Assembly (NCBI GenBank): GCA_021613535.1
Contig: CP075497.1
Coordinates: 3,968,001 to 4,032,000 of the forward strand
Reading direction: 5' to 3'
DNA from: Adineta vaga
Taxonomy: Eukaryota > Rotifera
DNA length: 64,000 nucleotides
Below are positions 1 to 12,138 of this stretch, in pieces (positions within the stretch are counted from its first letter, which is position 1; each line of letters starts with the position of its first letter). The notes under the pieces were generated by a model that was not told the DNA's origin, made no database searches, and saw nothing but the letters and a program-made list of their open reading frames with translations. The position numbers and the translations under genes were made by a program.

Positions 1-1710
1 ACAATGGAGGTAAAAATTTCATTTTCTTCATTTGTTCTTAACTGTTGTTGTTGTTGTTTTATGTTATTTATTAGGGTTGTTCATCTCCTTTGGTAGTGAA
101 ATTTGCTGATACACCTAAAGATAAAGAAACAAAAAAGATTCAACAACAATTTACTACTCATAACAATGGTTTAATGCAACAGTTTCCTCCTGGAGCTTCA
201 ATGGTAATACTTTCATTTTCTTATTTTGAATTGTTTCAAAAATTTCCTTATTACTTATAGCCTAATCCTCAACATATGAACACGTATAATTTCTTACCTG
301 AGATAGGTAATTTAGTATTCCTACAACAATTATTTAAAAATTATGGTTTTCTTGGAAATAATGGCTCTGGTAAATGATGATTTATTTGTAAGAAAATTTT
401 CATTCGTTTATTTGTAGCAATAAATTTTGCGGCACTGAATAATCTTTTACAAATGTTTTCGAACAATATGAATTTAAATGGAAATAAACCATCACTACTA
501 CCACCTCCAGCTCCTGGTACTACATCAAATATGAATTTAAGTTCACAACATGGTAGTAATCAATCATTGAATGTTCAAGAGCAACAACAACAACAACAAC
601 AACAACAACATTCTCTCAATTCACCTCGAGCACCTTCGGCTAGTACTAATAATGGTACTTATAATAATGAAACTTCATTACTTATGTGTGGAGCAGGTGC
701 ATACAATAGTGGTGGACCAAGTCCTAATAGTACAACTGGCCCATCAGCAACTCATCATAATCAAAATGGTAGTTTAACATCCTCAGTTGCTTCACCTGGA
801 AATAATCCATACCAACATGCACTGCCATCACTCTATACTAATACTGGCAATCCATTAACTAATGGTGGTGCAGGTATGAAAATTAAATCAGTTTATTAAA
901 AAGAATTTCTATGGTTTAGATGCTCATCAAAATTTACAAAATCTTGTTGCCATGTCACAAGTAAATAATGGAGGTAACCTTTTTTGATTTCAGTCATTAC
1001 CATTCATTATTGTACAATATTCCAAAGGTCTCTTACCGACAAATATGCATCCAAGTCCAACTACCAATTCAACAACTGCACCACAAGGTAAAATAAATTT
1101 TCATAACATTCAGATCAAATTAATCTTCACTATTATTTATTTCTAGGTTCGTTTCCTGTTTTTTCTTCACCATCTTATATAACTTCTCAAGTAGCTGGAA
1201 AACATACTGAAGGTGGATTGGAATTCTTATCTTTGTTTAAAAAATCATTCATGTTCTCGTTTTGTTTAGGTCCTGATGGTGCCAATCTATTTATTTACCA
1301 TCTTCCGCAAGAATACAGTGATACAGACTTAGCACAAGCTTTCGCACCTTATGGACCAATCGTCTCAGCTAAAGTATTCGTTGATAAAACAACAAATCGA
1401 AGTAAATGTTTTGGTAAGGTCAATGATTTAACATTATTTTAATATATTCAAATTTATTCCGTTCTTTTTTTCTAAAGGTTTTGTTAGTTTTGATAATCCA
1501 TCATCGGCTCAAGCAGCTATTAATCAAATGAATGGATTTCAAATCGGGATGAAACGACTTAAAGTTCAATTGAAAAAACTTCGAAATGATACAAACAATA
1601 CCAATAACAACAATAGTTCAAGTCCAAATCAAACTCAGACGGCAGCTAGTAATAGTCCTAACAATCATAATGGAAATTCACCCACAACATCAAAAAAATC
1701 GACTTATTAA
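1..1710 (+). CDS. CELF: CELF/Bruno-like RNA-binding protein, 3' part (5' end outside window)
   Basis: RNA-binding regulator of splicing, translation and mRNA decay of the CUGBP/ELAV-like family. Exons read as 1-9, 75-203, 261-306, 418-873, 920-973, 1028-1087, 1147-1212, 1270-1413 and 1478-1710, giving 398 visible codons. The first exons encode the end of RRM2 ([12 protein letters not shown]). A long low-complexity linker rich in N, S, Q and P follows, with a CAA-encoded glutamine run. RRM3 is complete, with RNP2-like LFIYHLP and RNP1 KCFGFVSF, then the family hallmark [16 protein letters not shown]. The tail is N/S-rich. The linker is typical of the divergent domain of CELF proteins. RRM1 and the start must lie upstream of base 1. 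Assignment to the family is firm; which CELF subgroup is not resolved. Confidence 0.94.
582..608 (+). repeat. CAA trinucleotide tract encoding polyglutamine
   Basis: About nine uninterrupted CAA codons in the CELF linker exon. The tract is in frame and lies in a disordered region. Confidence 0.9.
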
Positions 1711-2688
1711 ATAAGCCAAATATTTAAAAGAGAAAACAAAAATAAATCAATTAGACATAGCATTCTCGTACATTTCAGATTTCTTTCTTTCGCTTCATCT
1801 TCTATTATTAAGACGACCTATTTTTGGCTCCTATTTATAATACATATATACTCTTGGCTCATACGAGTTTTTTCGTCTTCTTCTTCGTCTCTATATTATT
1901 TCTCTTCATGTCTTTTGTCATGTATTTTGCATCATTCATTTCTTTGTTTTTGTTAATTTATTCCTTGTCATTACGTTGATTGAGAGAAGGTATATCATCA
2001 GTTCATTCTTTTTTTTTGCTGTATAAGTTTCTCGTTGCTTTCTTTTTTTTGTCTACACTTCTTCTTCTGTATGCTTGTGTCTGTGTGTTGTGGGTCCTCT
2101 CTTCTTTTTTTTCAGTTCCTATTTTTGCAATGCTCTCTTATAGATTTCTCATTCTCATCTTCTTCTTATCATCGCTATTATCAGTCTTGAGCACCTCTCC
2201 AACTATACCTTTCAACATATTCATTTCTATTTCCTAACTTCTTCTTCTTCTTCTTCTTTTTTTTTAAACGAAACTATACACGTTTAACTGTTTTGGATTT
2301 TTCGTTTGTTCCTCTCTTCTTCTTCTTCTTCTTTTTCTCAGTGTTCGTTTTTAACTGTGTGCGTGTGTCTGTCTGTTCGTTGTTTGTTCATCGTTGTCGT
2401 TCGTGATCTTCTATATTAGATCAACACGACTATCATTACAAACAAATAAAACAAAAAAAACTGAATTATATTCTTAAAACATTTCATATTAGATTCATTA
2501 AGAACTGAAGAAGAAATATTTATTTCGAGAATATAATCGTAATGAGTATAAAGAAAAATTGCTATTTGAAACTTGTTAGTAAGACGTGGCATGTTAGTTT
2601 ATCTAATTGATTGTTAAAAAATAAAGTTAGTAACAATGAAAACTGATTAACATAGAAGAGAAAAACTACAAAATCTATATTGGTACAT
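1711..2688. other. Gene-free stretch; pyrimidine-rich 3' flank of CELF
   Basis: No coding exon is supported. From about 1830 to 2400 the + strand is strongly T/C-rich (tcttcttc runs and tgtgtctg runs), which gives long but low-complexity open frames. This is probably the long 3'UTR and downstream flank of the CELF gene and shared 3' flank of the convergent gene that follows. Confidence 0.6.
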
Positions 2689-3261
2689 TTAAACAGGGAA
2701 ATCCTTTTTTTCATTAGTTGAACTTGATTGATTGTACATATGTTGAGCACGTGACCAAGTAAATGGTACAAGTGAAGTACCTAAATCGCTCATGGATTGT
2801 TTAACAGATGAAAACATATATCGAACATTATAAACTGGTTTAATTTGATTTATATGAGGTATTTGAACAATACCACTACTATTTCCATGAGGAAATTCAT
2901 CGCTATATTCATTATTTGGATTATCATCAATCATATATTGAGGTTCAGATACTTTTCTTCGTATAAATGTTACTCTAAACATATTGGAAAATTATGTAAG
3001 GTTTAATTAAACAAATAATATACTTACAAAACATAAGCAAAACATACTAAACCGAGTGTCACTAAAAAAGTTGCAAAAATAAGGGCAACGATTGTGAATA
3101 TTTGTTCAGTAACTATTGGATCTATATGGACGAGATATAAAATGAATTATTTACTAATTTATAAAAAAAGAATTAAAATTTATACTTTTATCAAGAGTAT
3201 CTTCGGCAGCAATCCAACTTGGACACAACACAAAAATCATCATACATGTTTTTAAAAACAT
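2689..3261 (-). CDS. Small single-pass type I membrane protein, function unknown
   Basis: Three exons (3186-3261, 3028-3121, 2689-2974) give 151 residues in one consistent frame. The first exon encodes a hydrophobic leader (MMIFVLCP then AAED), a plausible signal peptide. Exon 2 encodes a very short ectodomain and one membrane helix (IFTIVALIFATFLVTLG). Exon 3 is a basic juxtamembrane stretch (FIRRK) followed by a polar cytosolic tail of about 90 residues ending KKDFPV. No family was recognised. With such a short ectodomain it could be an adaptor or accessory subunit, but this is speculation. The start is the first ATG in frame, directly before the leader. Confidence 0.7.
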
Positions 3262-3953
3262 CTTTATTTCTTACTATCGATCACAAACTGACTATTCATG
3301 TTCTTTTTTTACATTAAATATGTTTTATTATACTTGCTTGATTGAAATCTATCTACCTACGAGCAAATTCTCTCATCATCATTATCATTAACAAAACTTA
3401 TTTAGTCGTCTTGTCGTTCTAGGAATATCATCATTAATTGATCGTTTATATAATGTTGTAGAATTTATTTCCACGGAAGAAATAAATTATATGTAAATGA
3501 GATGCAAACATTTTGTAAGACTTTACCATTGCAATGGTAGATGAATTCGAAATTCGATTTCATTCAAATGTCTAATAATTACATTAGTTTAACAGGAAAA
3601 TATCTGAATTCAATTTGATTCGTTTGATTTAACGGCAAAAGTTGAATGAGTAATGTTTTCTGACAAGATCTCAGAATTGATGAGGTCGCCATTTGTCAAC
3701 CAAATAGAACTATTACATAAAGAATTTCACGATTAAAATTTGATTGGCCAAATTTTCCTCACGTGTTATCATCATCAGTTACAATTTAGTTATTAGTTCG
3801 TTTTGCATGCACTATTGTTGATGTTGTCATTTCATCGAAGTAAACATCAATGATTAATCTAACTAGCATGGACGAAAAAAGAAATTAGACGTCATCATTG
3901 AAAAACATTAAAAAAAAAACCTGATTTATTCGTTCTTTTCTAGTATTACTATT
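3262..3953. other. Divergent intergenic region
   Basis: It lies between the minus-strand membrane protein and the plus-strand RabGAP, so it should carry both promoters. No exon or clear motif was seen. Confidence 0.5.
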
Positions 3954-6900
3954 ATGCCGATAGATAAGATTCATTATGAACGAAATCATATTATTATAAA
4001 AGAACGATCTTCTCAAAGTCAAACACAAGATACCCCACTTGATGAAGTTACTGGAACAATAAGTGTTATCGAAAATGAACGTGGAAAGTTCTTTCGTTTT
4101 GTACCATTAGGTTTAGAAGATGTCATGACTGATGATTGGGCAATGATTAATGGTGGTCATTCAGTTATTTGTCAAAAAAATGATACAGGTTTGTTTGTTA
4201 TGAAATCGATAAAATATGTGTTCTTGAAATTTAATTAGGTTCAGTTGCACAATCATCCAGTCCATTATTAAAATATCGTTTTCATTTCAATTTAAATGAT
4301 TTACGTAGTATTCGTCGACATCATATGTTACATGGTATTGCACATATGGTATTTATACTTAAAGATGGAACAACATTACCAGCTTTCTATTTTAATATTG
4401 GAGGTAGTAAAGAACTGTTACAAAAACTTGCACAATATTTACAACTTGAAAAGTAAATTCTATCAAAACATTTTCTTATCTGAAGACATATTTCGTATGA
4501 TAGGTCAACACAAGATTCTCGTTTATATATTGTGAAAGACGATCTACCACGAGAACGTCATTCGCAAACAACTAGCGCTTTTGATCAGTTGAATTTATTC
4601 GATAATTCAAATGATGTTATGAAACGAATTGTAAGTGTATAGCTAAAGGAAAAAATTTCTTAATTGAAAAATGACTTTGTTTTTTTTTCTGTTTCGATTA
4701 GAGAGGAAATGATTCACGACGAACAGCAGTTGAACGTTTTTCTAAAGTAACACATTTTCTTAAAGATACATTACTTGGTCAAAGTGATATAATATCGACG
4801 AATGAAGACGATACAGAAGGATTATTTGGACCTGATTTAACTGCTTTAATGGAATCTATTAGTGGTGATTTAAGAGAATCGAACAATGATGGTTTTGAAG
4901 TTATCTATAAAGTTCGTCATTTATTGTTATATTCTCATCTATTTAATCATTTTCTCTCATGTGTTGTTATAGGTGGATTTTAAAAAGTTACCAGAAGTTG
5001 CACGTGGTCAACCTGTAACAACCAAAGAATGGCAAATGGCATTTGATAAAGATGGACGTATGATTGATGTCGAGAAAATGAAAGAACGAATCTTTCGTGG
5101 AGGTTTAGAATCAAATTTATTAAGACGTGAAGTATGGAAATTCTTATTGAATTTTTATCCATGGACATCGACACGTGAAGAACGTATTCAAATTGCTAAA
5201 CAACGAAAATCGGAATATCATTCAATGAAAGTTCAATGGAAATCAATGAATGATCAACAAAAACAAAGAAATACATCATTTAGAGATCGAGAATCACTCA
5301 TAGGTAAATTGAGAGTAAATTAACATTTTATTTGCAAATCGATACCATGACGTTAAATGGAAACAGGTTGTATTGACATTGCTCGCATATTTTAATTAGT
5401 CACGTTTGTCTACAATCTCAAATGACGTAGATATTTTACATTGATTTGAAATATAATCATTTGGTCGAAGATAACAATTCTACCGGAGTAATCATACTGA
5501 TTCAGCAATGATACTATGTTATAGAAAAGTTTCATTAACAATTCATAACTGCAGTTGACACAATGTCTGAGATTCTTACTTGAATTGCTTGTTTCATGCA
5601 TCTAAGCTTTTCTTAACGAGAAAATCATGTAGATGAGACAACTATGTTGATGTACAAATCTTTATATTTATCTTTCTTCATTATAAACGATAGTTAAACA
5701 GGTGATTGTGATAAGATTACACGTTTATAACAGAAAAAGATTGTACGATGAAAACTATGAATAATGACAAATCTTTATAAAACTTTCTTTTTCTCATTAT
5801 ATTTTTTTAGCCAAAGATGTAGCACGAACTGATCGAACTCATGAATATTTTCAAGATGATAATAATATTCATCTTGTAATTCTTCATGATGTATTAATGA
5901 CTTATAATATGTTCAATTTCGATCTTGGTTTGTACAATTACAAATGATTTTATTGATCAAAAAATTCTGATTGATTATCTTTAGGTTACGTTCAAGGTAT
6001 GAATGATTTATTAAGTCCAATTTTAATTGTAATGGACGATGAAGTTGATGCATTTTGGTCATTTGTTGGTTTAATGTCTCGAATGGAACCGAACTTTCAT
6101 CTTGATCAAGCACATATAAAACGTCAACTTGGAAATCTTCATACACTTCTTCAATTTATTGATGCTGAACTTGCAAATTATTTAAGTAATAAGAAAAAAA
6201 CGTTTCACGGAAATTTGAGATTTAATTTCGTTCTTTCTATTTTAATAGCGGATAATAATTCAAGTAATATGTATTTCTTCTTTCGATGGATGTTGATTTG
6301 TTTTAAACGTGAATTTTCATTCGATGATGTTATGCATTTATGGGAGGTAAATAAAATCGTAAATTTTCATAATGATAGTAAATATATCGAGAGATATCTT
6401 CTCTTTTTCTAATTTAGGTTCTATGGACCGATCATTTATGTCAAAATTTTGAATTATTGATTTGTTTAGCAATCCTTATCTCACAAAAAACAGTGATTAT
6501 GGAATCAAAATTTGGTTGTACTGAAATTCTTAAAGTAAGAAGCTGATATTCATTTAATCATCTAACATTTTTCGCTTCGATAAACGTTTGTTTTTCATCT
6601 GTATTAAATTGAGTCTCTATCTATATATGTTAGCATATCAATGAACTCTCATTCAAAGTTCCATTAAAACCAATATTGAAGCAAGCTGAGGGTTTATACA
6701 TTGCTTTGAAACAAGACCAACAAACACAATCGGGTTTTTCATCATTGATATCTGCAATGTTATTTTCACATAGAAAGAACTTGAAAATGGTTTCAACATT
6801 TAAAAAGAAGGATGATCATAAAAGTCCAAGTTTACCTAAACTAACTACAACTAATGGGCATTTAGAAAGTTCAACATTGACAGAGGGAGAAGCAATTACA

Positions 6901-7642
6901 AACTTTTGAATACAATATTTTGTTATTCTATTGCTATTGCTTTATTTTATCAATGCTCGTTTCCGTGCATAGTTTATTCAAATTTAGTATAAAGAAAAAA
7001 AAAATTTTACTCTATTTATATCGACTTGTTCCGAGTTTAAAGATTTGTTTGTTCTAGATAAGTAACTTCTTTTCTGTATGATTCAACAGTTTTTTTTCTC
7101 TCTTCTTTTCTACGTTTATTCATGTAATGAGTGACAAAATAATGTGAGACTCATACGCGAGTCCATTGCACAATGAATGATACGAACGAAATTTCGATCG
7201 CATTCTGTAAATCATCAACAGTAATAATTTCTCTCGACTTTTTCTGTATAATCATTTTAATGATAAGAAAAATTCAAAAATAGATTTCATTTATTCTTTT
7301 ATTTAGTTTTTCAATGATTTATCTTGTAATCTCGATTTGGACACATGTCTTTTATCCGCTGAAAAACTTTACATTCAACTAGCGACTCATCGTGATATTC
7401 CGACATCCATTGCTAAGATTCTTGGTCTACCAACTGGTTCTGATCAACAACAATTTGCCTTAACAACAGATAGTATCAATTATCCTCGAAAGGTTTATAC
7501 TCAACAACCACGTGGTACAATGAATCTAGACAATTCATATTTTCGTCAAGATTCAGAACCATCTTTAATTCCAAGTCGACAAGAAACAACAAATGCAGTA
7601 TTGGATGATCTATTAATGATGACACCATTGATGGAACTATGA
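3954..7642 (+). CDS. TBC1D15: TBC1D15/TBC1D17-like Rab GTPase-activating protein with two alternative last exons
   Basis: RabGAP of the TBC1D15/17 group; relatives inactivate Rab7 on late endosomes and mitochondria. Constitutive exons: 3954-4188, 4239-4452, 4504-4630, 4702-4911, 4973-5303, 5811-5927, 5985-6185, 6249-6346 and 6418-6534 (550 codons, ending in phase 0). The N-terminal half is the family's regulatory domain. The TBC domain begins near PVTTKEWQMAFDKDGR. It keeps both catalytic fingers: arginine in DVARTDR (exon 6) and glutamine in YVQGMND (exon 7). Two different exons can follow in frame: 6634-6909 (641-residue product) and 7307-7642 (661-residue product). Each encodes its own version of the last TBC helix and a different tail ending in a stop. 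The second matches the vertebrate ending better (SAEKLYIQLATHRDIP then ILGLP). Usual length is about 650-690, so both are full length. Confidence 0.92.
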
Positions 7643-7833
7643 ACATGAGAATCGAGATTTTCATTTTCGTTTCATTCTTGTTGACATTCTTATGTATAAA
7701 GAATTTCTTATTTTCTTTTTTCTTAATCGTTTCTTTTTTCTCTGCTATTGCAAATGAAAACACGTGTAATATATTGATTTCTATAATGTTTATTTTAGAT
7801 TTATACTTTCTCTAATATTCCTTTCAAAGAATT

Positions 7834-8798
7834 ATGAATAGAAGTGTTTCCTACAAAGTTGTCTTGCTTGGCGAGGGAAGTGTTGGCAAAGTAAGAAATA
7901 TTCGATGAAATTGAAGAAAGAATTTGTTTTCCATTATGTTTAGACTTCCATTGTCTTACGATATACCGAGAATTTATTTAATGATAAACATATAGAAACA
8001 CAGCAAGTAAGTTTCTTCAGATAAATTTTCATCATGAACTTATTTGTGATATATTTAGGCCTCATTTAAAACGAAGAAATTGACATTAGATGGTCGCCGT
8101 GTGGAATTAGCAATATGGGTATAAAAATATTCGTATATAATTTACTTTTAAATTAAAATTTTCTCTGTAGGATACTGCTGGACAGGAACGATTTCGAGCA
8201 TTAGGGTATGAGATGAATCTTTTCATTCAAGTAATTTGAAATCGAATTTTTCATTTATAGTCCTTTATATTATCGTGAAGCTAATGGCGCTATATTAGTT
8301 TTTGATATCACCGATGAAGATTCATTCGAACGAGTAAAATAAAAAATGATAGAAGTGAAAACTTTCATTGGTTTTTTTTCTCATTCTTTTAAGGTCAAAA
8401 GTTGGGTTAAAGAATTGCGAAGAATGTTAGGCAATGATGTTGTTCTTTGTATTGTTGGCAATAAAATTGATCTCGAAAAAGATCGTCATGTTTCGATGCA
8501 AGCTGCAGAAGAATACGCTAAATCAGTCAATGCTAAACTCTATCATAGTTCAGCCAAATTGAGTAAAGGCATCGAAGAACTATTCAATGATCTAGCACAT
8601 CGTATGTGATCGAATTGATTGAAATTTTAGTTAAGTATTTGTATAATTTTTATTCATTTAGGTATGTTAGAAAAAACACCTTCAACGGCAGCAAATACGT
8701 CAAATTCAATGGGAACAGTTCGTCCGGGTGGTACCCTTATTCAATCAGAATCAACGACACAATCAGCTACTGGACAGAAAACTGGAGGTTGTTGTTAA
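7834..8798 (+). CDS. RAB21: Rab21 small GTPase
   Basis: Early-endosomal Rab that links membrane traffic with integrin recycling. Seven exons (7834-7890, 7944-8006, 8059-8118, 8171-8205, 8261-8333, 8394-8601, 8662-8798) give 210 residues. All nucleotide-binding motifs are intact: GEGSVGKT P-loop, DTAGQERF switch II, GNKID and SSAK. Rab21-typical stretches are FNDKHIETQQASF, VKSWVKELRRMLGN and KGIEELF. The C-terminus ends in GGCC, a double-cysteine geranylgeranylation site; the vertebrate extension after the cysteines is missing. The start lies 27 nt after an acceptor-like ttattttag, suggesting a spliced leader or 5'UTR intron. A predicted RabGAP is the immediate upstream neighbour on the same strand. 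Confidence 0.95.
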
Positions 8799-10290
8799 TG
8801 ATTTTCTTCTTATTCCAAGTTATGTTTATTTTTTTGACAAAATTAAATCAAATGAAAAGATTTCTTTTTTTATTTTTCTTTTACGTCCTATTCTATCATT
8901 ATAAATCTATGTTTATGTTCAAAGAATACTTTCTAAATTACATTTTTGTATGTTTAACTCAAATAGTTTATGATGATAGTCAGTTACAATGTTCAAATAA
9001 GTTCTAATTTTCAATGTAATTACCTGAATAACAAAACAAAACAAAACAAACAAGATAAATACTTTTTTTTCTGTTTCGATAGTTGCTTTTAATGAATATA
9101 AATAAAAAATTATTCAATATGATATTTACCATCCATCAAAGTTGAAAATATATTTAACACACAAAAGTAACATCGAAATGTACGATTAAATTGAATTGTC
9201 AGTTTCGAATGGTGATGACCTGTATTTTTCGCGCGTGTGTTTGACACTTCACTGATCACATTTGATTAGAATAAAACTATATGTCAGATATATGATCAAT
9301 CTTACTATGTATCATATATTGTTTGCATTCTTATCAAATAACTGATGATTGTGATTTGTTAATTAGTTGCAAAGATTTTTAGTTTTAGTTAATGAGAAAT
9401 TTGACTACAAAATTGAGAAGAACTTTTGGTTAGATGATGCAAGAATTATTCTGTTAGTGATTTTCTCTATAATAATCCTCATTAGAGATTGATTATGACA
9501 TCAATAGCTTAATATCCGATGTCTTATCCTGTATATGTTTGACCTTTCTATCAATGTATGTGAGCTCAGCCATGTGTAGAGAAGCTTTACATGAACGAGG
9601 TGACGATAGCTAAACAAAACGTCTTCAGTCGTTGACGTTAAATGATCAGTATATAAACAATATACATATATATGAAGCAAGACGAAGAGTTGGATTTTTC
9701 TCTTTCTGTACGTTGAAACATCAAATAGTTCACCTATTTTTGTCGTTTTCTTCGTCTTCTCCTTCATATGTTAGTGTCTCTTCGTTCTCTACAAGGAAAG
9801 AGAAGGAAAAAAAACGCAAGAGAAAAGAAAAAAAAACACGGAATGAATAGATGTATGTAAAGAGGAAAAGTAGTCATCACTTATTTTAATCGAAAGACAG
9901 ACCCAGACGTAGTGTATGTACAGACATTGCCATTAGGGCTTTTTTTCTTGCGTCAGGTCAACCACGTCACACGTCTTCTTTTTTTTTTAACTTTTAGATG
10001 AACGGTTGACAAAAAAAAATAAGAATAGTGCTACCGAAAGTAATAGTAATACTGATTGTCGATGATACTTTGCGATGATCCGTGTATAAATAGAGATTAA
10101 AGTGTTACATCACATCAGAATGATTGAAGATATACATAGATATATCCGTAGGAAGAATGTTTAGTATGATAATATGTTGTAGAATGTTATAAGAGATGAG
10201 TAGAACTTGTCATATTGCCTACAAGTCTTCACCTTCTTGTTTTTTCTTTTATAGAAAGTAATGTTCTATTGATAACCATATGAAGACAGA
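8799..10290. other. Gene-free stretch between Rab21 and the PDZ-tail membrane protein
   Basis: No exon series could be built. It contains an AAAAC-type pentanucleotide tract (9031-9054), an A-rich purine stretch near 9790-9840 and many stop codons in all frames. Probably Rab21 3'UTR plus regulatory sequence of the following gene. Confidence 0.5.
9031..9054 (+). repeat. AAAAC pentanucleotide tract
   Basis: About four copies of acaaa/aaaac in tandem in the Rab21 3' flank. Confidence 0.8.
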
Positions 10291-11797
10291 ATGTTTCCTC
10301 AATATGCTCAACGTAAGTCTGAAATGATACACTCTTGTTGAATATAATGCTTATGTGAATTATAGGACAAACTGGAGGCGAAATTGCCATCTGGCTTCTA
10401 ATCACTGTCGGCGCACTTCTCATACCCATTATTGTAATCGCTATTTGCTGTATACGACATCAGTAAGTGTTCATGCAATATTGATCATAGATACGTTTGT
10501 CTTGATCTTTATTCGATGTTTTTATCGGTCATCATATGACCAGAATACATGAGAATTCTCTAAACATAAAAGAGTGTCGAAAACATATCGTATATACATC
10601 TATAAACAATGTTATATTTTGCAGACAACGGAACCACTTCTCCCGTTCACTTTTCGTAAGTTCTTTTTTGGACACTTTTTTCATTTTGGTTCATTCAAAA
10701 TACGAAAAAGTTCAGAGGCAATCTTCTAAATCACAAATTCTAAACAAATACACCAATGCTTTCGATTTCCTACTTCTTGCTTCTCTTGATTAATACTCTC
10801 GTGTGTGTGTGTGTGTGTGTGTGTGTACAATAACTATTTCATTTGACACATGTGTTTACATACAATGACAACACTTCATTCATTCACAGCTGTTGGAAAA
10901 CGCTTCCTGTTCGTCGTTCAAAAGCTTCTCTTGATAAAATTACTAATCATAATGAATTACTAACCAGCAAATCGACTTCATGGGCACAACGAGTGTGGGA
11001 TCTGTATGTAGGTTTTTTCCATTCGGGAATTGAATAAAGTTTCTATGTGTTGAAGTTTTATATTTGTTGATCAATATTTATTTATGTACTGGTGTAGGTG
11101 TTTAGTTGTACTTGATTATTTTCACATTTGTCTTCGATTCTATATGCACATATATTTCTGTTGTCATACGATTTTAATGAATTGAATTTTAATATTTTAT
11201 ATATCGTTTTTATTTTGTTCATTTATTTTCAGCTTGCGACGAAGCCCACCAATGAAACTATTAGAAAATCGATCCCCACCTATGACGACAATGAATACCA
11301 AGCAGATCGCGGCTCTACGGTATATTTGTTACTAAATCTATTTTTCTCCTTGAATTATCGTCTCTTTTCTGTTATTCAGTTCGTATGATGGTCCATATAT
11401 CGATCCGGGTCATGATATTCGAGTTGTTTCGTCTTCAAATAATACGCCTCAAATTTTATCACGCACAAGTTCACTGAAAAAACAACACGTTCATTGGCCC
11501 GATCGATCAAACATACCAAAAGGTGACGATCTTCGTTCGATTAAAGATCGTCAATTTACTCCACGAAAACAACCATATACTGGAGGAGAATACTTCAATA
11601 CAACTATGCTTACTGAATCTCCATCAAGTCATCGACGACCTGCTTTAATTCCTGCACCATCGTCAGCATTATCTCATCTTATTCAAACAGCAATTATGCC
11701 TGCTGGTTCAGCTGTTGGCAATCCTAATGCTAATCAACCATTAACACCAAATAAACAGTCAATATCTGATCAAACTGGTTATACGAGCATTGTATAG
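10291..11797 (+). CDS. Single-pass membrane protein with cytosolic tail and C-terminal PDZ ligand, unknown function
   Basis: Exons 10291-10312, 10366-10462, 10890-11003, 11233-11319 and 11380-11797 splice in one frame to 245 residues. There is a seven-residue N-terminus and no signal peptide. A strong membrane helix follows (IWLLITVGALLIPIIVIAI) with CCIRHH right after it, which looks palmitoylatable. The long polar tail (S, P, N and basic residues) ends TSIV, a class I PDZ-binding motif. The layout suggests a scaffold-bound adaptor in the plasma membrane, but no family was recognised. The donor of exon 3 was set to gtatgt because only this keeps phase. A 31-nt exon-like segment (10625-10655) is left out because including it breaks the frame. 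Confidence 0.72.
10801..10826 (+). repeat. GT dinucleotide microsatellite
   Basis: About 13 GT units inside the second intron of the PDZ-tail membrane protein gene. Confidence 0.95.
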
Positions 11798-12138
11798 AAA
11801 GTTTTCTTCTCAATTTTATGTATCATATTTCAGTTCTTTTTTTCAGTATTTTTTGCACATTTTAGTATGATTTTTTTTTGTTTTTCAAATGCATAATCTT
11901 GTTGTTTTTTCTTTTGTGAATAATTAAATTCAATACAGGAAAATGATTATCCGTAGACAAAGCGTTTTTTCTGTATAATCTCTTTCCCTATTAAGTCCGT
12001 TCTTGCTTTCCATAATCTATCTGAGAAGGCAAGGATTATCTATCATGCGTATGGCTTTGAAAGAATTTCTATCTCAGGAACCAAATTTAGTTATTTTTTA
12101 TTCATTGATAACGAAAAGAGTATCACAATTGAATAGTA
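11798..12138. other. Convergent 3' flank
   Basis: Lies between two convergent genes. AT-rich, no coding signal seen. Confidence 0.5.

Noticed and set aside
1980-2237. 85-codon open frame, + strand, hydrophobic
   Set aside because: Translation of a T/C-rich low-complexity 3' flank; no ATG-led gene structure or domain.
9501-9850. Overlapping open frames on both strands upstream of the PDZ-tail gene
   Set aside because: Low-complexity composition, no splice chain, no recognised domain.
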